Virus record (IMG/VR): IMGVR_UViG_3300028384_001321
Span: 1 to 40,478 of that record
Source: a virus
Length of the DNA: 40,478 nucleotides
Strand: one strand, 5' to 3'
This document shows positions 1 to 7,517 of the stretch, piece by piece; the stretch's first letter is position 1; each line of letters begins with the position of its first letter. Under the pieces are notes generated by a model. It was not told where the DNA came from and made no database searches. It was given only the letters and a program-made list of their open reading frames with translations. The position numbers were made by a program, and so were the translations under genes.

Positions 1-852
1 CTTGCTACCACTGCTTTTGTACAGACTGCGGTAAGTGGTGTTTCGGGATATACTGATGAGGAGGCTCGTGATGCGGTTGCGACAGCACTTGTAAACGGTG
101 CTCATACAACAGGTGTATCGTTTACTAATGACGATACCAACAATGAGATCGACTTAACAGTAAGTTTGGCATCGACTCAGTTGACCGATACTGCCGATCT
201 AGCAAGATTGGCAAGTCCTGCTTTAACAGGTACCCCGACTGCCCCGACTGCTAACAGTGGCACGAATACTACTCAACTCGCAACCACTGCTTTTGTACAG
301 ACTGCGGTAAATACTAGCGCAACAACAGATACAGAGGGGCGAATAGAGATTGCAACGAATGCAGAGGCAGGTGCGGGGACAGCTGCGGATAAAGCACTTG
401 TTCCCTCAAACATAAGTTCGATCGAGTTAAACCAACTCAAGTTTGTGAATTATACTGCAGGCGAATCAATTGATAACTACGTATTGACTTATGACCATAG
501 TACCTCCTCATGGGGAGCAGAAGAGGCAAGTGGCGGAGGTGGCGGAGGTGGCTCGCGTCCTACAGTGACAGAGATTATAGCTGCATCATATACAATTTCC
601 AATCCTTCGGCATCGACTTTGGAGGAAATCTATATGTGCGATACAGGTGCTTCCGCTGTTACGCTTCCGACAGCAGTAGGAAACGAGGGACTTAAGATTC
701 AAGTGAAGAATAGAATCTCTTCTGCAATTACTGTAAATGCCCCTAACCCGGGTACTCAACAGACTATTGATGGGTCAAACTCTGTCTCGATCACGAGTCA
801 ATATGAGAGTCTTACTTTCGTTTCAGATAATACGAATTGGAACATAATCTAA
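1..852 (+). CDS. Tail fibre protein, 5' end cut off by the window
   Basis: The reading frame is open from base 1 with no stop before 850-852, so the start lies upstream and only the C-terminal part is visible. The visible protein carries fibre-type modules with the motif PALTGTPTAPT followed by TTAFVQTAV, which is widespread in phage side-tail-fibre proteins. A glycine-rich linker (about 532-553) separates these modules from a C-terminal beta-rich domain of about 100 residues containing a stretch resembling 'TLPTAVGNEGLKIQVKN', a pattern seen in fibre tip domains. It lies directly upstream of three small paralogous proteins and shares a TAATG stop/start junction with the first. Receptor contact or fibre assembly is the likely role. 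The TTG at 166 is not a credible start because the module it interrupts continues upstream. Confidence 0.75.
   Translation, partial: LATTAFVQTAVSGVSGYTDEEARDAVATALVNGAHTTGVSFTNDDTNNEIDLTVSLASTQLTDTADLARLASPALTGTPTAPTANSGTNTTQLATTAFVQTAVNTSATTDTEGRIEIATNAEAGAGTAADKALVPSNISSIELNQLKFVNYTAGESIDNYVLTYDHSTSSWGAEEASGGGGGGGSRPTVTEIIAASYTISNPSASTLEEIYMCDTGASAVTLPTAVGNEGLKIQVKNRISSAITVNAPNPGTQQTIDGSNSVSITSQYESLTFVSDNTNWNII
278..310 (+). repeat. Second copy of a 33-bp fibre repeat (first copy at 1-33)
   Basis: Bases 278-310 match bases 1-33 except at two positions. Both encode LATTAFVQTAV in the same frame. This is an internal repeat of the fibre shaft, so more copies may lie upstream of the window. 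Confidence 0.7.
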
Positions 853-1343
853 TGACGTACTTAACAACAGTTTTAACAGATCAGAAAACGAATCTAAGTT
901 TTCAAAAGACAACTGTGACTTCTTCTCAAAATGTCACCACAAGTTGGGTTTTAGTTGAAGGCGGTCAGATGTCCTACACTCCCACCTCGGCAACTGCCGA
1001 AGTGATGGTAGAGTTTACAACTGCATTCGGTAAAAAAGACGCTGATAATTCTATTATGCTTCGTTTGCAAATTGGCGAAACAGTGGCAACTTTGGGAGAT
1101 GTAGTGACAGACAATATAGATTATCATAATGACTTTGGGGCAGGTAGCAACTCAAACTCAACAAATACGTCCGATAATATAACTGTAAAATACAAGTTAA
1201 GTGGATGGAGTGGCGAAAAGATTATACAGATACAATGTAAAACATACGCATCACTTGCATCTACGGAGAGTGTTGTGAATGCTACACGCCCTGCATCTAC
1301 AGACTTACTTTATAACCCGTTTATGATGATGTACGAGGTTTGA
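852..1343 (+). CDS. Fibre-associated small beta-rich protein, paralogue 1
   Basis: Not recognised from a named family. The ATG at 852 overlaps the stop of the fibre gene (TAATG), which is a better start than the in-frame TTG at 837. The protein is about 163 residues and rich in Thr and Ser. An N-terminal 'SSQNVTTSW' segment is followed by 'MSYTPTSATAEVMVEF', and it ends with a short aromatic tail (MMMYEV). The two genes that follow share this layout (Q-N/T-V-S-T, then I-x-Y-x-P, then a V-x-Y/E-F strand), so the three are probably diverged tandem duplicates. Position after a tail fibre suggests a fibre-tip, decoration or receptor-binding role. That is inference from context only. Confidence 0.6.
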   Translation: MTYLTTVLTDQKTNLSFQKTTVTSSQNVTTSWVLVEGGQMSYTPTSATAEVMVEFTTAFGKKDADNSIMLRLQIGETVATLGDVVTDNIDYHNDFGAGSNSNSTNTSDNITVKYKLSGWSGEKIIQIQCKTYASLASTESVVNATRPASTDLLYNPFMMMYEV

Positions 1344-1344
1344 T

Positions 1345-1848
1345 ATGACTTATCAAATACAGTCTTCTTTTGACGAAAACTTCAAGATCATAGCGAATCA
1401 CGACCCTACAGGCCAAAATGTCAGTACTAGTTACCAAGAGATAGCAGATTCTAAAATCGATTATATCCCATCCGTCAATTCCTCTTTTGTTATTTATCAC
1501 TTCTCTGTACATATGGACAGGCACATTACTTTTAACTCAGAATTAAATTGCACTTTTCAGTTACAATACAGTGACGACAACGGCGTTACTTGGGCGAATT
1601 GGGGAGATAATACACAGACTTACGTAGGGCATACAAGTTCCTTTTTAAGAAAAAGAAGTGTAGTAGATCTGAAATGGTGCTTGAATGCGTCAGGGTGGAC
1701 TTCTGTCAAGCGTTTGAGAGTTCGCGTTAAAGAAAGAAGTGGCAGTTCGATACGCCTTCATGAATTACAGTCTTTTTACGATGAAACAGGAGAATTAGCA
1801 GGTTCGCATAAATATGCATGTTCTGTCTCCTGTCACAGCGTGGAGTAA
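1345..1848 (+). CDS. Fibre-associated small protein, paralogue 2
   Basis: This 167-residue protein starts at the ATG just after the TGA of the previous gene. It repeats the layout of its neighbours: 'GQNVSTSYQEI' near residue 25, 'KIDYIPSVNSSFVIYHFSVHMDR' spread over about residues 37-60, then a beta-rich body with 'FQLQYSDDNGVTWANWG'. The C-terminus, rich in Ser, His and Cys, differs from both neighbours. No signal peptide, membrane helix or coiled coil is visible. Function unknown. The fibre context and the clear but diverged similarity suggest variants of one receptor-interaction or fibre-decoration module. Confidence 0.6.
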   Translation: MTYQIQSSFDENFKIIANHDPTGQNVSTSYQEIADSKIDYIPSVNSSFVIYHFSVHMDRHITFNSELNCTFQLQYSDDNGVTWANWGDNTQTYVGHTSSFLRKRSVVDLKWCLNASGWTSVKRLRVRVKERSGSSIRLHELQSFYDETGELAGSHKYACSVSCHSVE

Positions 1849-1852
1849 TAAA

Positions 1853-2302
1853 ATGAGTTATACAAGACGAAAGAAACCACAAGGGTTACAAACTACTTTT
1901 ACAGCTAACACTTCTAGCCAAACTGTAAGCACCACCGTTCTTGATATAAATAATTCAGAGATTTCCTACACTCCCCCTACGGGTAACTTTGAATATGTTG
2001 TCTATGAATATACTATTCAAATGAATCGTGACCCCGACTCAAATACAAGAGTCTCTTTTGAACTTAGAGAGAAAATTGGAGCAGGGTCTTACTCTCAATT
2101 AGGTAGCGGTTACCGCACAAATGAGGCACTTGATAACAATCAACAAACTACATTGACGGGAAGATTTTTAATTCCCATTTACAGCGGTACAAGAACTTAC
2201 AAAATGACAATTCGATCCTTTGCAGACAATACAGAGGCAACTCTGCACACTACTAGGACGCCCGATGTTTACTCTCCGATTTTTCAAATGTACTGTATAT
2301 GA
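1853..2302 (+). CDS. Fibre-associated small protein, paralogue 3
   Basis: The start is set at ATG 1853 (MSYTRRKK), four bases after the preceding stop, with a GGAG eight bases upstream. The longer frame from 1814 would run into the previous gene. The 149-residue product repeats 'SSQTVSTTVLDI', then 'EISYTPPTGNFEYVVYEYTI' and 'MNRDPDSNTRVSFELREKIG', aligning by eye with paralogue 2. It ends in FQMYCI, reminiscent of the MMMYEV end of paralogue 1. Its stop overlaps the start of the next gene (ATGA). Function is inferred only from fibre context. Confidence 0.6.
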   Translation: MSYTRRKKPQGLQTTFTANTSSQTVSTTVLDINNSEISYTPPTGNFEYVVYEYTIQMNRDPDSNTRVSFELREKIGAGSYSQLGSGYRTNEALDNNQQTTLTGRFLIPIYSGTRTYKMTIRSFADNTEATLHTTRTPDVYSPIFQMYCI

Positions 2303-2556
2303 TTATGATTCAAAAATATAAATATCACATCTTCGTTGTCGTAGCGATCATTCTTCTTGTTATCAGCTATAAACTTGCCATCGCCTTGCTCTCTTTTTTT
2401 GGTGCGTTCCTTATCTCTAAAGAAGATCAGATGAGAAAAGAGATCGAGGAGATTGAGAAAGAAAGTATTTCACTGCAAGAACAAATTAAGGTATACAAGG
2501 AAGATCCTAAAATTAACGAAGATGAGGTCGACTCATGGTTAGACGATGGTTTATAG
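2299..2556 (+). CDS. Small membrane protein with cytoplasmic or periplasmic coiled coil
   Basis: This 85-residue protein has a short N-terminus, one long hydrophobic stretch (about residues 10-40, rich in Ile, Val and Leu) and a charged, Glu-rich helical tail likely to form a coiled coil. The start overlaps the previous stop (ATGA); a second in-frame ATG at 2305 is also possible. The layout suits an inner-membrane lysis accessory such as a holin or i-spanin, and two more small membrane genes follow. No family motif proves this, so the lysis role is a guess from size, topology and neighbours. Confidence 0.5.
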   Translation: MIMIQKYKYHIFVVVAIILLVISYKLAIALLSFFGAFLISKEDQMRKEIEEIEKESISLQEQIKVYKEDPKINEDEVDSWLDDGL

Positions 2557-2948
2557 TTGTATGCTTTCTTTTACTTGTTGGTTTCGACACAACGTATAGA
2601 GGGAATTGGGTAGACGCTGAGGGGCGATACCATAATGTGGTATGCCCTGCACCTTCTGATTTTGTTGAACGCTCTCGCATGCCTCAAAACTGTGTTGCCC
2701 ATCGCATGGGCGTATGGTTGGAACGAGGGTATTACAAGAACTTCATTATTGCTAAAAAGAAGGCAGAAAAGAAGAGCGAAAACTTGGAGAAAGTGGTAAA
2801 ATTGCAGGAACAGCGCATTCGCGATTTGGAGACTCGACTAAAACTAAAAATAGTCCTCCCCGAAACAAAATGCAGTTGTCTCACTGAAATCTTTTCTTCC
2901 GCTTTAGTCTCCACAGCAGGGTGCGTCTTATGGAATCAATTACCTTAA
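2535..2948 (+). CDS. Unknown exported or membrane-anchored protein, possible spanin-like
   Basis: The ATG at 2535 lies inside the end of the previous gene (22-base overlap). The N-terminus reads like a signal peptide or anchor: two Arg, then a hydrophobic run to about residue 17. The middle holds Cys residues in 'VVCPAPSDF' and 'NCVAHRMG'. Residues about 70-105 are a Lys/Glu-rich amphipathic helix. A Cys-rich segment (KCSCL) and a short hydrophobic tail end the protein. An overlapping pair with the preceding membrane protein is the arrangement of spanin genes, but no clear lipobox is present, so this stays tentative. Confidence 0.45.
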   Translation: MVRRWFIVVCFLLLVGFDTTYRGNWVDAEGRYHNVVCPAPSDFVERSRMPQNCVAHRMGVWLERGYYKNFIIAKKKAEKKSENLEKVVKLQEQRIRDLETRLKLKIVLPETKCSCLTEIFSSALVSTAGCVLWNQLP

Positions 2949-3157
2949 CAAGTTTAGTCAGTATCGTAGCCGTTCTCACCTTTTTTTATTCCTATATTAA
3001 AGATCGGTACGAGTCCGGTAAAGCGATTGGACAACTAGAACAAAGAGTCTCCTCACTTGAAGGAGATAAACAAAAGATTCAAGATCTCATTAACAGTGTC
3101 GGTGAGATTCAAGTTCAACTTGCTCGATTAGAGCAGAAGATGGATAATTTGCAATAA
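2930..3157 (+). CDS. Small membrane/coiled-coil protein, holin-like
   Basis: The start is set at ATG 2930 (MESITLTSL). A GTG at 2921 is in frame but less likely. The 75-residue protein has one N-terminal hydrophobic segment (about residues 4-22) and then a heptad-rich helix ending in 'LARLEQKMDNLQ'. This resembles XhlA-type haemolysin or holin accessory proteins in size and layout only. It overlaps the preceding gene by 19 bases and its stop overlaps the thyX start (TAATG). It also resembles in design the minus-strand protein at 8270-8587. Confidence 0.45.
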   Translation: MESITLTSLVSIVAVLTFFYSYIKDRYESGKAIGQLEQRVSSLEGDKQKIQDLINSVGEIQVQLARLEQKMDNLQ

Positions 3158-3822
3158 TGGAAATCTATTTAGATGGAATTGGAGATGTCCGACTCATTAA
3201 TGTGATGGGGACGGATCGAACGGCAGTAGAGTCTGCTCGTGTTTCTTTTAATAGTGACTCGTTCAATGGTTTCGACGACGAGCCTTTGGATGATAGGGAC
3301 GAGAAACTCCTTAAGTTCCTAATCCGAAGTGGGCATACAAGTGTACATGAACATAGTGTCCTTACTTTTCGGATCACCTGTCCTATGTATATCCGAAGTC
3401 AAATCATGCGTCATAGGACATTCTCATATAATGAGATCAGTCGGAGATACACATCGAAGGGGATTGAGTTCTTCACTCCTCAACACTTTCGGAAACAAGC
3501 AGAGAAGAATCTTCAATGTAGTTCAGAAGAAGGTGTCGATAATCAAATCGAAGTGTTAAATGTATACGAAGATGCAATTCAGCAATGTAAAAAAGCATAC
3601 GATAAACTGCTCTCCCTTGGTGTATCGCGAGAACAAGCACGAGGTGTTTTACCTACGTGTACATATACCTCCTTCTACATGACGGGTAATTTAAACAATT
3701 GGTTTAAGTTTCTCAAACTCCGTCTCGACGATCATGCACAAGAAGAGGTGAAAGTGATTGCCCAAGAGATTCAAAGGGTGATTAGTGATTATTTTCCGAT
3801 TACAAGTAAGTACATGTTATGA
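3157..3822 (+). CDS. thyX: Flavin-dependent thymidylate synthase ThyX
   Basis: Converts dUMP to dTMP using methylenetetrahydrofolate, FAD and NADPH. The diagnostic ThyX signature RHR-x7-S is present at residues 85-95 (RHRTFSYNEIS), followed by RRY. 'GHTSVHEHSVLTF' (residues 59-71) and the C-terminal 'LDDHAQEEVK' are other conserved ThyX segments. At 221 residues it is of normal length and appears intact. Its ATG overlaps the previous stop, and its own stop overlaps the start of the dCMP deaminase. The pair forms a two-step route dCMP to dUMP to dTMP feeding phage DNA synthesis independently of the host thymidylate synthase. Confidence 0.95.
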   Translation: MEIYLDGIGDVRLINVMGTDRTAVESARVSFNSDSFNGFDDEPLDDRDEKLLKFLIRSGHTSVHEHSVLTFRITCPMYIRSQIMRHRTFSYNEISRRYTSKGIEFFTPQHFRKQAEKNLQCSSEEGVDNQIEVLNVYEDAIQQCKKAYDKLLSLGVSREQARGVLPTCTYTSFYMTGNLNNWFKFLKLRLDDHAQEEVKVIAQEIQRVISDYFPITSKYML

Positions 3823-4346
3823 AGATAAAACACCTCCGTTATTGGGTGGAGCAAACAATTGCACTCTCCAAATTAAGTGAATGTGTAAGGGCTAAGTTCG
3901 GGTGTCTCATTGTTGATCCCGAAACAAACTGTGTACTTGTTAACGGCTACAATGGTGGGGCTCGCGGTGGAGATCGACTCTGTGGAGGAGAATCTTGTCT
4001 GCGAAACACTCAATGCATTGAGTCGGGGAAACAGAATGATATCGGTTGCAATCATGCAGAGGCAAATGCAATTGTAAACTCTGCTCGACTTGGTATTTCG
4101 ATCGAGGGGAAGTGGCTCTTCGTCAACGGTGCCCCGTGCATCAATTGTGCAAAACTCATCACTCAATCGGGGATTGCTCGTGTTATCTATCTCGAAACAC
4201 AAGATAGGTCTAATGATGGAATTGCATATCTCTTACGTAATCACGTAGGTGTCTTCCCTGTGTCCCTTGGGGATGTCAGTTCCCTACGTTCGGTGTTGCA
4301 ACCTGCATTTAAAGAGGTTAATATAGAGAGGTCACCCTTCAAATAA
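3819..4346 (+). CDS. Deoxycytidylate (dCMP) deaminase
   Basis: A zinc-dependent cytidine/deoxycytidylate deaminase fold of 175 residues. The catalytic signature is complete: HAE at residues 79-81 (Zn-ligand His and proton-shuttle Glu) and PCxxC at 106-110 (two Zn-ligand Cys). An insertion between strands contains further Cys and 'GESCLRNTQC', typical of dCMP deaminases rather than free cytidine deaminases. The gene overlaps thyX by four bases (ATGA), so dUMP made here is probably used directly by ThyX. An exact substrate other than dCMP cannot be excluded. Confidence 0.9.
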   Translation: MKIKHLRYWVEQTIALSKLSECVRAKFGCLIVDPETNCVLVNGYNGGARGGDRLCGGESCLRNTQCIESGKQNDIGCNHAEANAIVNSARLGISIEGKWLFVNGAPCINCAKLITQSGIARVIYLETQDRSNDGIAYLLRNHVGVFPVSLGDVSSLRSVLQPAFKEVNIERSPFK

Positions 4347-4357
4347 AGGACTTAATT

Positions 4358-5872
4358 ATGGGTTTTTTCGACTTTTTAAAAAAGAAAGAGGAGGTTATTA
4401 AAGCCCTTCCTCCCCCACCGGTAAAAAAACCGGAATCTAAAGCCTCTCAATTCAGTGTTGCCGATGTGTCGAATGCGAATATCACAGCCGACACAGGGTA
4501 TGATGGAAACCCCGATGCCGAATCGGTACGGGGTTTAGGTTACGATCAATTATTAGCAATGAGTCGTGTACCTATTATCTCTGCAATTGTTCAAACACGT
4601 GTAAATCAAATTGCGGAGTTCTCAACCCCAAGTCGGGATGGGCAGGATATCGGTTTTCAAATCCGGTTAAAAGACCGCAAAGAGACACCCTCCGAAGAGG
4701 ACCTTGAAACAATAGATCAACTCTATGATTTCATGATTTCATGTGGGGATAACAGAATCAGTTTTGAGACGAACTTTGAAGCATTCCTTAGAATGCTTGT
4801 TCGGGACAGTTTGATATACGATCAAGCATGTTTTGAGATTATTAAGACACGTGGGGGACAGATTGCGGGTTTCATTAATGTAGACTCTGCAACAATTCGT
4901 CGTACTAAGCGGACAAAAGAAGAACTAAAAGAAGGAAAACGGGACACAAAACGTGCCCAATTTGTGCAGGTTGTAAAAAATAAAACCATTGCTGAGTTTC
5001 AAGCGGATGAACTCTGTTTCGGGATCCGTAGACCGCGATCTGATCTACGGTATCACGGGTATGGTTTCCCCGAACTTGAAGAGTGTGTAGGACTGATTAC
5101 AAACCTGCTGAACTCCGATATGTACAACGCATCTAATTTCACAAATGGGATTAGTGCATCCGGTATTATTGCAGTAAGAAGTAAGATGCAACCTCAACTC
5201 TTTAGGTCTTTTCGAAGAGAGTTCTATAACATGTTAAGCGGTCCTGCATCTGCAAAGAAAACACCGTTAATTCAACTTGACCCCGATTCTAACGAAGATG
5301 TGCGTTCAATTAACCTAACAGCATCAAATAAAGATATGGAATACACAGAGTGGAAAAACTACATGATTAAAAGTATCTGCTCTTTATTTCAAGTTGATCC
5401 GATGGAAATAGGGTTCAAGTTCGGGAATGAAAACCAAAAATCATCTTTCTCCCAAGAGAGCAGTCGTGAAAAAGTTCTTCTCTCAAAAGAGAAGGGGCTA
5501 AGACCTCTCCTCCGTGCCATCCAAAGTTGGTTAAACAAATACGTGGTAAACGAGTTAGACCCTCGTTTTGAACTTGTGTTCACAGGACTTGATTCTTCAC
5601 CTCCCGAACAAATCCTCAAGGTTGCCATCCAAAAGGTAAAGACCTTTATGACGGTAAACGAGGTTCGGGCATTATATGACCTTGAACCTATTGAAACAGG
5701 CGATATCATTCTTGATCCTACTTATTTGAAGACACTATCAAGTACCCCTGCAACTGTTAAAGAAGAAGAAGACGAGTTACAAGAACAAGAGGAAGAACAA
5801 GAGGAAGAACAAGAGGAAGAACAAGAGGAAGAACAAGAACAAGAGGAGGAGATTCTCGATGAAGACATTTAA
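4358..5872 (+). CDS. Portal protein
   Basis: A 504-residue protein that would form the dodecameric DNA-entry ring at the capsid vertex. It starts with 'MGFFDFLKKKEE' and has the alpha/beta portal core with features such as 'RVPIISAIVQTRVNQIAEF' (about residues 70-88), 'PRSDLRYHGYGFPELEE' and 'KSSFSQESSREK' (crown/stem region). It lies upstream of the protease and capsid genes, as expected. The C-terminal ~35 residues are almost all Glu and Gln, encoded by a 12-bp tandem repeat, and are probably disordered. The gene is preceded by a weak ribosome-binding site (AAAGGAC) and overlaps the next gene. Confidence 0.85.
   Translation: MGFFDFLKKKEEVIKALPPPPVKKPESKASQFSVADVSNANITADTGYDGNPDAESVRGLGYDQLLAMSRVPIISAIVQTRVNQIAEFSTPSRDGQDIGFQIRLKDRKETPSEEDLETIDQLYDFMISCGDNRISFETNFEAFLRMLVRDSLIYDQACFEIIKTRGGQIAGFINVDSATIRRTKRTKEELKEGKRDTKRAQFVQVVKNKTIAEFQADELCFGIRRPRSDLRYHGYGFPELEECVGLITNLLNSDMYNASNFTNGISASGIIAVRSKMQPQLFRSFRREFYNMLSGPASAKKTPLIQLDPDSNEDVRSINLTASNKDMEYTEWKNYMIKSICSLFQVDPMEIGFKFGNENQKSSFSQESSREKVLLSKEKGLRPLLRAIQSWLNKYVVNELDPRFELVFTGLDSSPPEQILKVAIQKVKTFMTVNEVRALYDLEPIETGDIILDPTYLKTLSSTPATVKEEEDELQEQEEEQEEEQEEEQEEEQEQEEEILDEDI
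5783..5830 (+). repeat. Four perfect copies of a 12-bp coding repeat
   Basis: The unit GAACAAGAGGAA occurs four times in a row (a partial unit follows) and encodes the repeating Glu-Gln-Glu-Glu tail of the portal protein. Copy number is likely to vary between related phages. Confidence 0.85.
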
Positions 5873-6995
5873 TGTACCCCAAAATGTAAGACGACAAGCT
5901 GAACTTGGACTAAAGCTCCGAAAGGAGCATGGACGTGGAGGACTCACTACCCAACAAGCCGGGAAACTCGGTATTGGGAGCGGTGTTCAGAGAGCTTCTG
6001 ACCTTAAATCGGGATCTGTTTCATATAAGACAGTTAAGAGAATGCTTGCATTTTTTAATCGTCATAAGGCGTATAAGAAGAATCATACAACGAATCCACC
6101 CTCAAACTCCAACATTAGTTGGTTACTTTGGGGAGGGGATGCAGGCTTTGCGTGGGCAAAGCGGATCGTTGCAAAAGAGGAGAATGTTGAGAAAGGAAGT
6201 TTTCTTGCTCTTTCTCTGTTTGGTGATGATTTCCCCGAAGAAGAAGAAGGGGGTTTTCTCGATCTCATTCGGAAAAGCCGACAGGTAGAACCCGAACCCG
6301 AACCCGAACCCGAACCCGAACTAGACCTTGAGTTTAATATTTCGCTTGATGATTCGATCATGCCTATCATTAAAAAAGGACTCAAAGTCCGTAAAAAGAC
6401 AGAGTTCACCCTTGCAAAGAATGTAGGTCAAGCAATCCGTCGAGGGCATTTTGAGGATCTCAATCTTGAAGAGATTGAAAAGTGTCTTGATGGTTTAGGC
6501 ACAGAAGAAGGTGCTGTCGAGGCTTCACTTGTGGGTGCCCATATTATGCTTGAAGCAATCGAGAAGGCTGAACCTAAAGTGCCCGAAAAGTATCTCGAAG
6601 GTTTAACCGGTAAAGAGAGGGCAAAACGGAAGAAAGAGATTATTGCACGAATCCGAGGAAAACAATCCTATAAACCGATGACCGGCGATGATCGAAAAAC
6701 AAAACCGAGTAAATACACAAAGACCGCTATTGCAAGTGCTATCCGTGAGGAAATTAAAGGTAAAGGGAAGGATGAGTTCCTTCGTGCATCGGCAAAAGTG
6801 AGTGGTGTCTCCAAAAAAATCCTTGAACAAGTATACGATCGTGGTTTAAAAGCATGGGCAACGAGTGGGCACCGGGTAGGTGCTACTGCTCAACAATGGG
6901 CAAAGGCTCGTGTTTACTCCTTCCTTTCGGGAGGTAAAACCACTAAGACAGCAGACAAGGACTTATATGAGAAAACGAAAGGACGCAATCGTTAG
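5859..6995 (+). CDS. Two-domain phage structural/head protein (DUF6321-like and DUF5824-like)
   Basis: A 378-residue protein overlapping the portal gene. The N-terminal ~110 residues contain 'GRGGLTTQQAGKLGIGSG', 'VKRMLAFFNRHKAYK' and 'WLLWGGDAGFAWA', a pattern I associate with a phage domain of unknown function (DUF6321-like). The C-terminal ~110 residues contain 'KPSKYTKTAIASAIREEIK' and 'SGHRVGATAQQWAKARVYSF', matching a second unknown phage domain (DUF5824-like). A Pro-Glu dipeptide repeat (about 6286-6320) and acidic linker join them. Such proteins usually lie next to portal genes and may be injected or head-associated. The family names are from memory and function is unknown. Confidence 0.6.
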   Translation: MKTFNVPQNVRRQAELGLKLRKEHGRGGLTTQQAGKLGIGSGVQRASDLKSGSVSYKTVKRMLAFFNRHKAYKKNHTTNPPSNSNISWLLWGGDAGFAWAKRIVAKEENVEKGSFLALSLFGDDFPEEEEGGFLDLIRKSRQVEPEPEPEPEPELDLEFNISLDDSIMPIIKKGLKVRKKTEFTLAKNVGQAIRRGHFEDLNLEEIEKCLDGLGTEEGAVEASLVGAHIMLEAIEKAEPKVPEKYLEGLTGKERAKRKKEIIARIRGKQSYKPMTGDDRKTKPSKYTKTAIASAIREEIKGKGKDEFLRASAKVSGVSKKILEQVYDRGLKAWATSGHRVGATAQQWAKARVYSFLSGGKTTKTADKDLYEKTKGRNR

Positions 6996-7275
6996 ATGCG
7001 GATCGGATCGGGAATTAGCCCTCATCTTCAACGGAGATTTAAGGGATCTTTACGCAAAACTGAGTGTAGGTATACCTCTCCCGTTATTTCGAAGCATTAT
7101 TCACCTAGTAAAACCGTCTGATATACAAAAGGCCCACCCTAACGTCCCTTTTTTCGATATCATTGCCTATACCGAGTTGATTAGAGAGCGTAACTACGGA
7201 GAATTACCTCCAACGATGATTCCGGTTGATACGATGAGAACAAGCACTGCCACTTTCACAGCAGAGAAACCGTAG
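6967..7275 (+). CDS. Hypothetical protein
   Basis: The start is set at ATG 6967 (MRKRKDAIV), overlapping the previous gene by 29 bases. An upstream in-frame start at 6880 would overlap by over 100 bases. The product is 102 residues with a basic N-terminus and no recognised motif, membrane helix or signal peptide. Its 3' end overlaps antisense with the minus-strand membrane protein (7194-7275). It is the last rightward gene before the minus-strand island. Confidence 0.5.
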   Translation: MRKRKDAIVRCGSDRELALIFNGDLRDLYAKLSVGIPLPLFRSIIHLVKPSDIQKAHPNVPFFDIIAYTELIRERNYGELPPTMIPVDTMRTSTATFTAEKP

Positions 7276-7517
7276 TAAACTGAGTTCATCATTACGGTCA
7301 CAGATAGCCCAATTATCGAATATACAATGGAAGTGGTCCATGCTCCACAACGCTCAAGAAGTTGCCAATATGCCCACAAACCAAGAAGGGATATCGGTAT
7401 ACTCGTATATATCGCCCATTCTAGGAGGCTCCAACTACAAATCTCAAGTTTGTTTGCATTCCCCTTGTACCACGAAAAAACGGAGATACAGATCAAGGTA
7501 CATATTGGTATAACCAT
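7194..7517 (-). CDS. Small multi-pass membrane protein (SMR/DMT-like topology)
   Basis: A 107-residue, very hydrophobic protein with probably four membrane segments (about residues 2-17, 30-50, 58-78 and 84-104). Length and layout resemble small multidrug resistance or DMT-type transporters, and the segment 'KVAVLVLIVSTGIIVGG' resembles their last helix. The Glu expected in the first SMR helix is absent, so active transport is doubtful. On the minus strand its ATG lies inside the end of the cyclase gene (25-base overlap), with GGAAGAG upstream, so the two are translationally coupled. It could be the membrane output of the cyclase signal; that is inference. Confidence 0.6.
   Translation of the reverse strand: MVIPICTLICISVFSWYKGNANKLEICSWSLLEWAIYTSIPISLLGLWAYWQLLERCGAWTTSIVYSIIGLSVTVMMNSVYYGFSAVKVAVLVLIVSTGIIVGGNSP

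Noticed and set aside
166-852. Complete fibre gene starting at TTG 166
   Set aside because: The frame stays open to base 1 with fibre modules continuing upstream, so the gene is cut by the window edge.
852-2302. Diversity-generating retroelement behind the fibre paralogues
   Set aside because: No reverse transcriptase and no template/variable repeat pair was seen in the window.
5783-5830. Regulatory iteron array
   Set aside because: The 12-bp units lie in frame inside the portal gene and simply encode its Glu/Gln tail.
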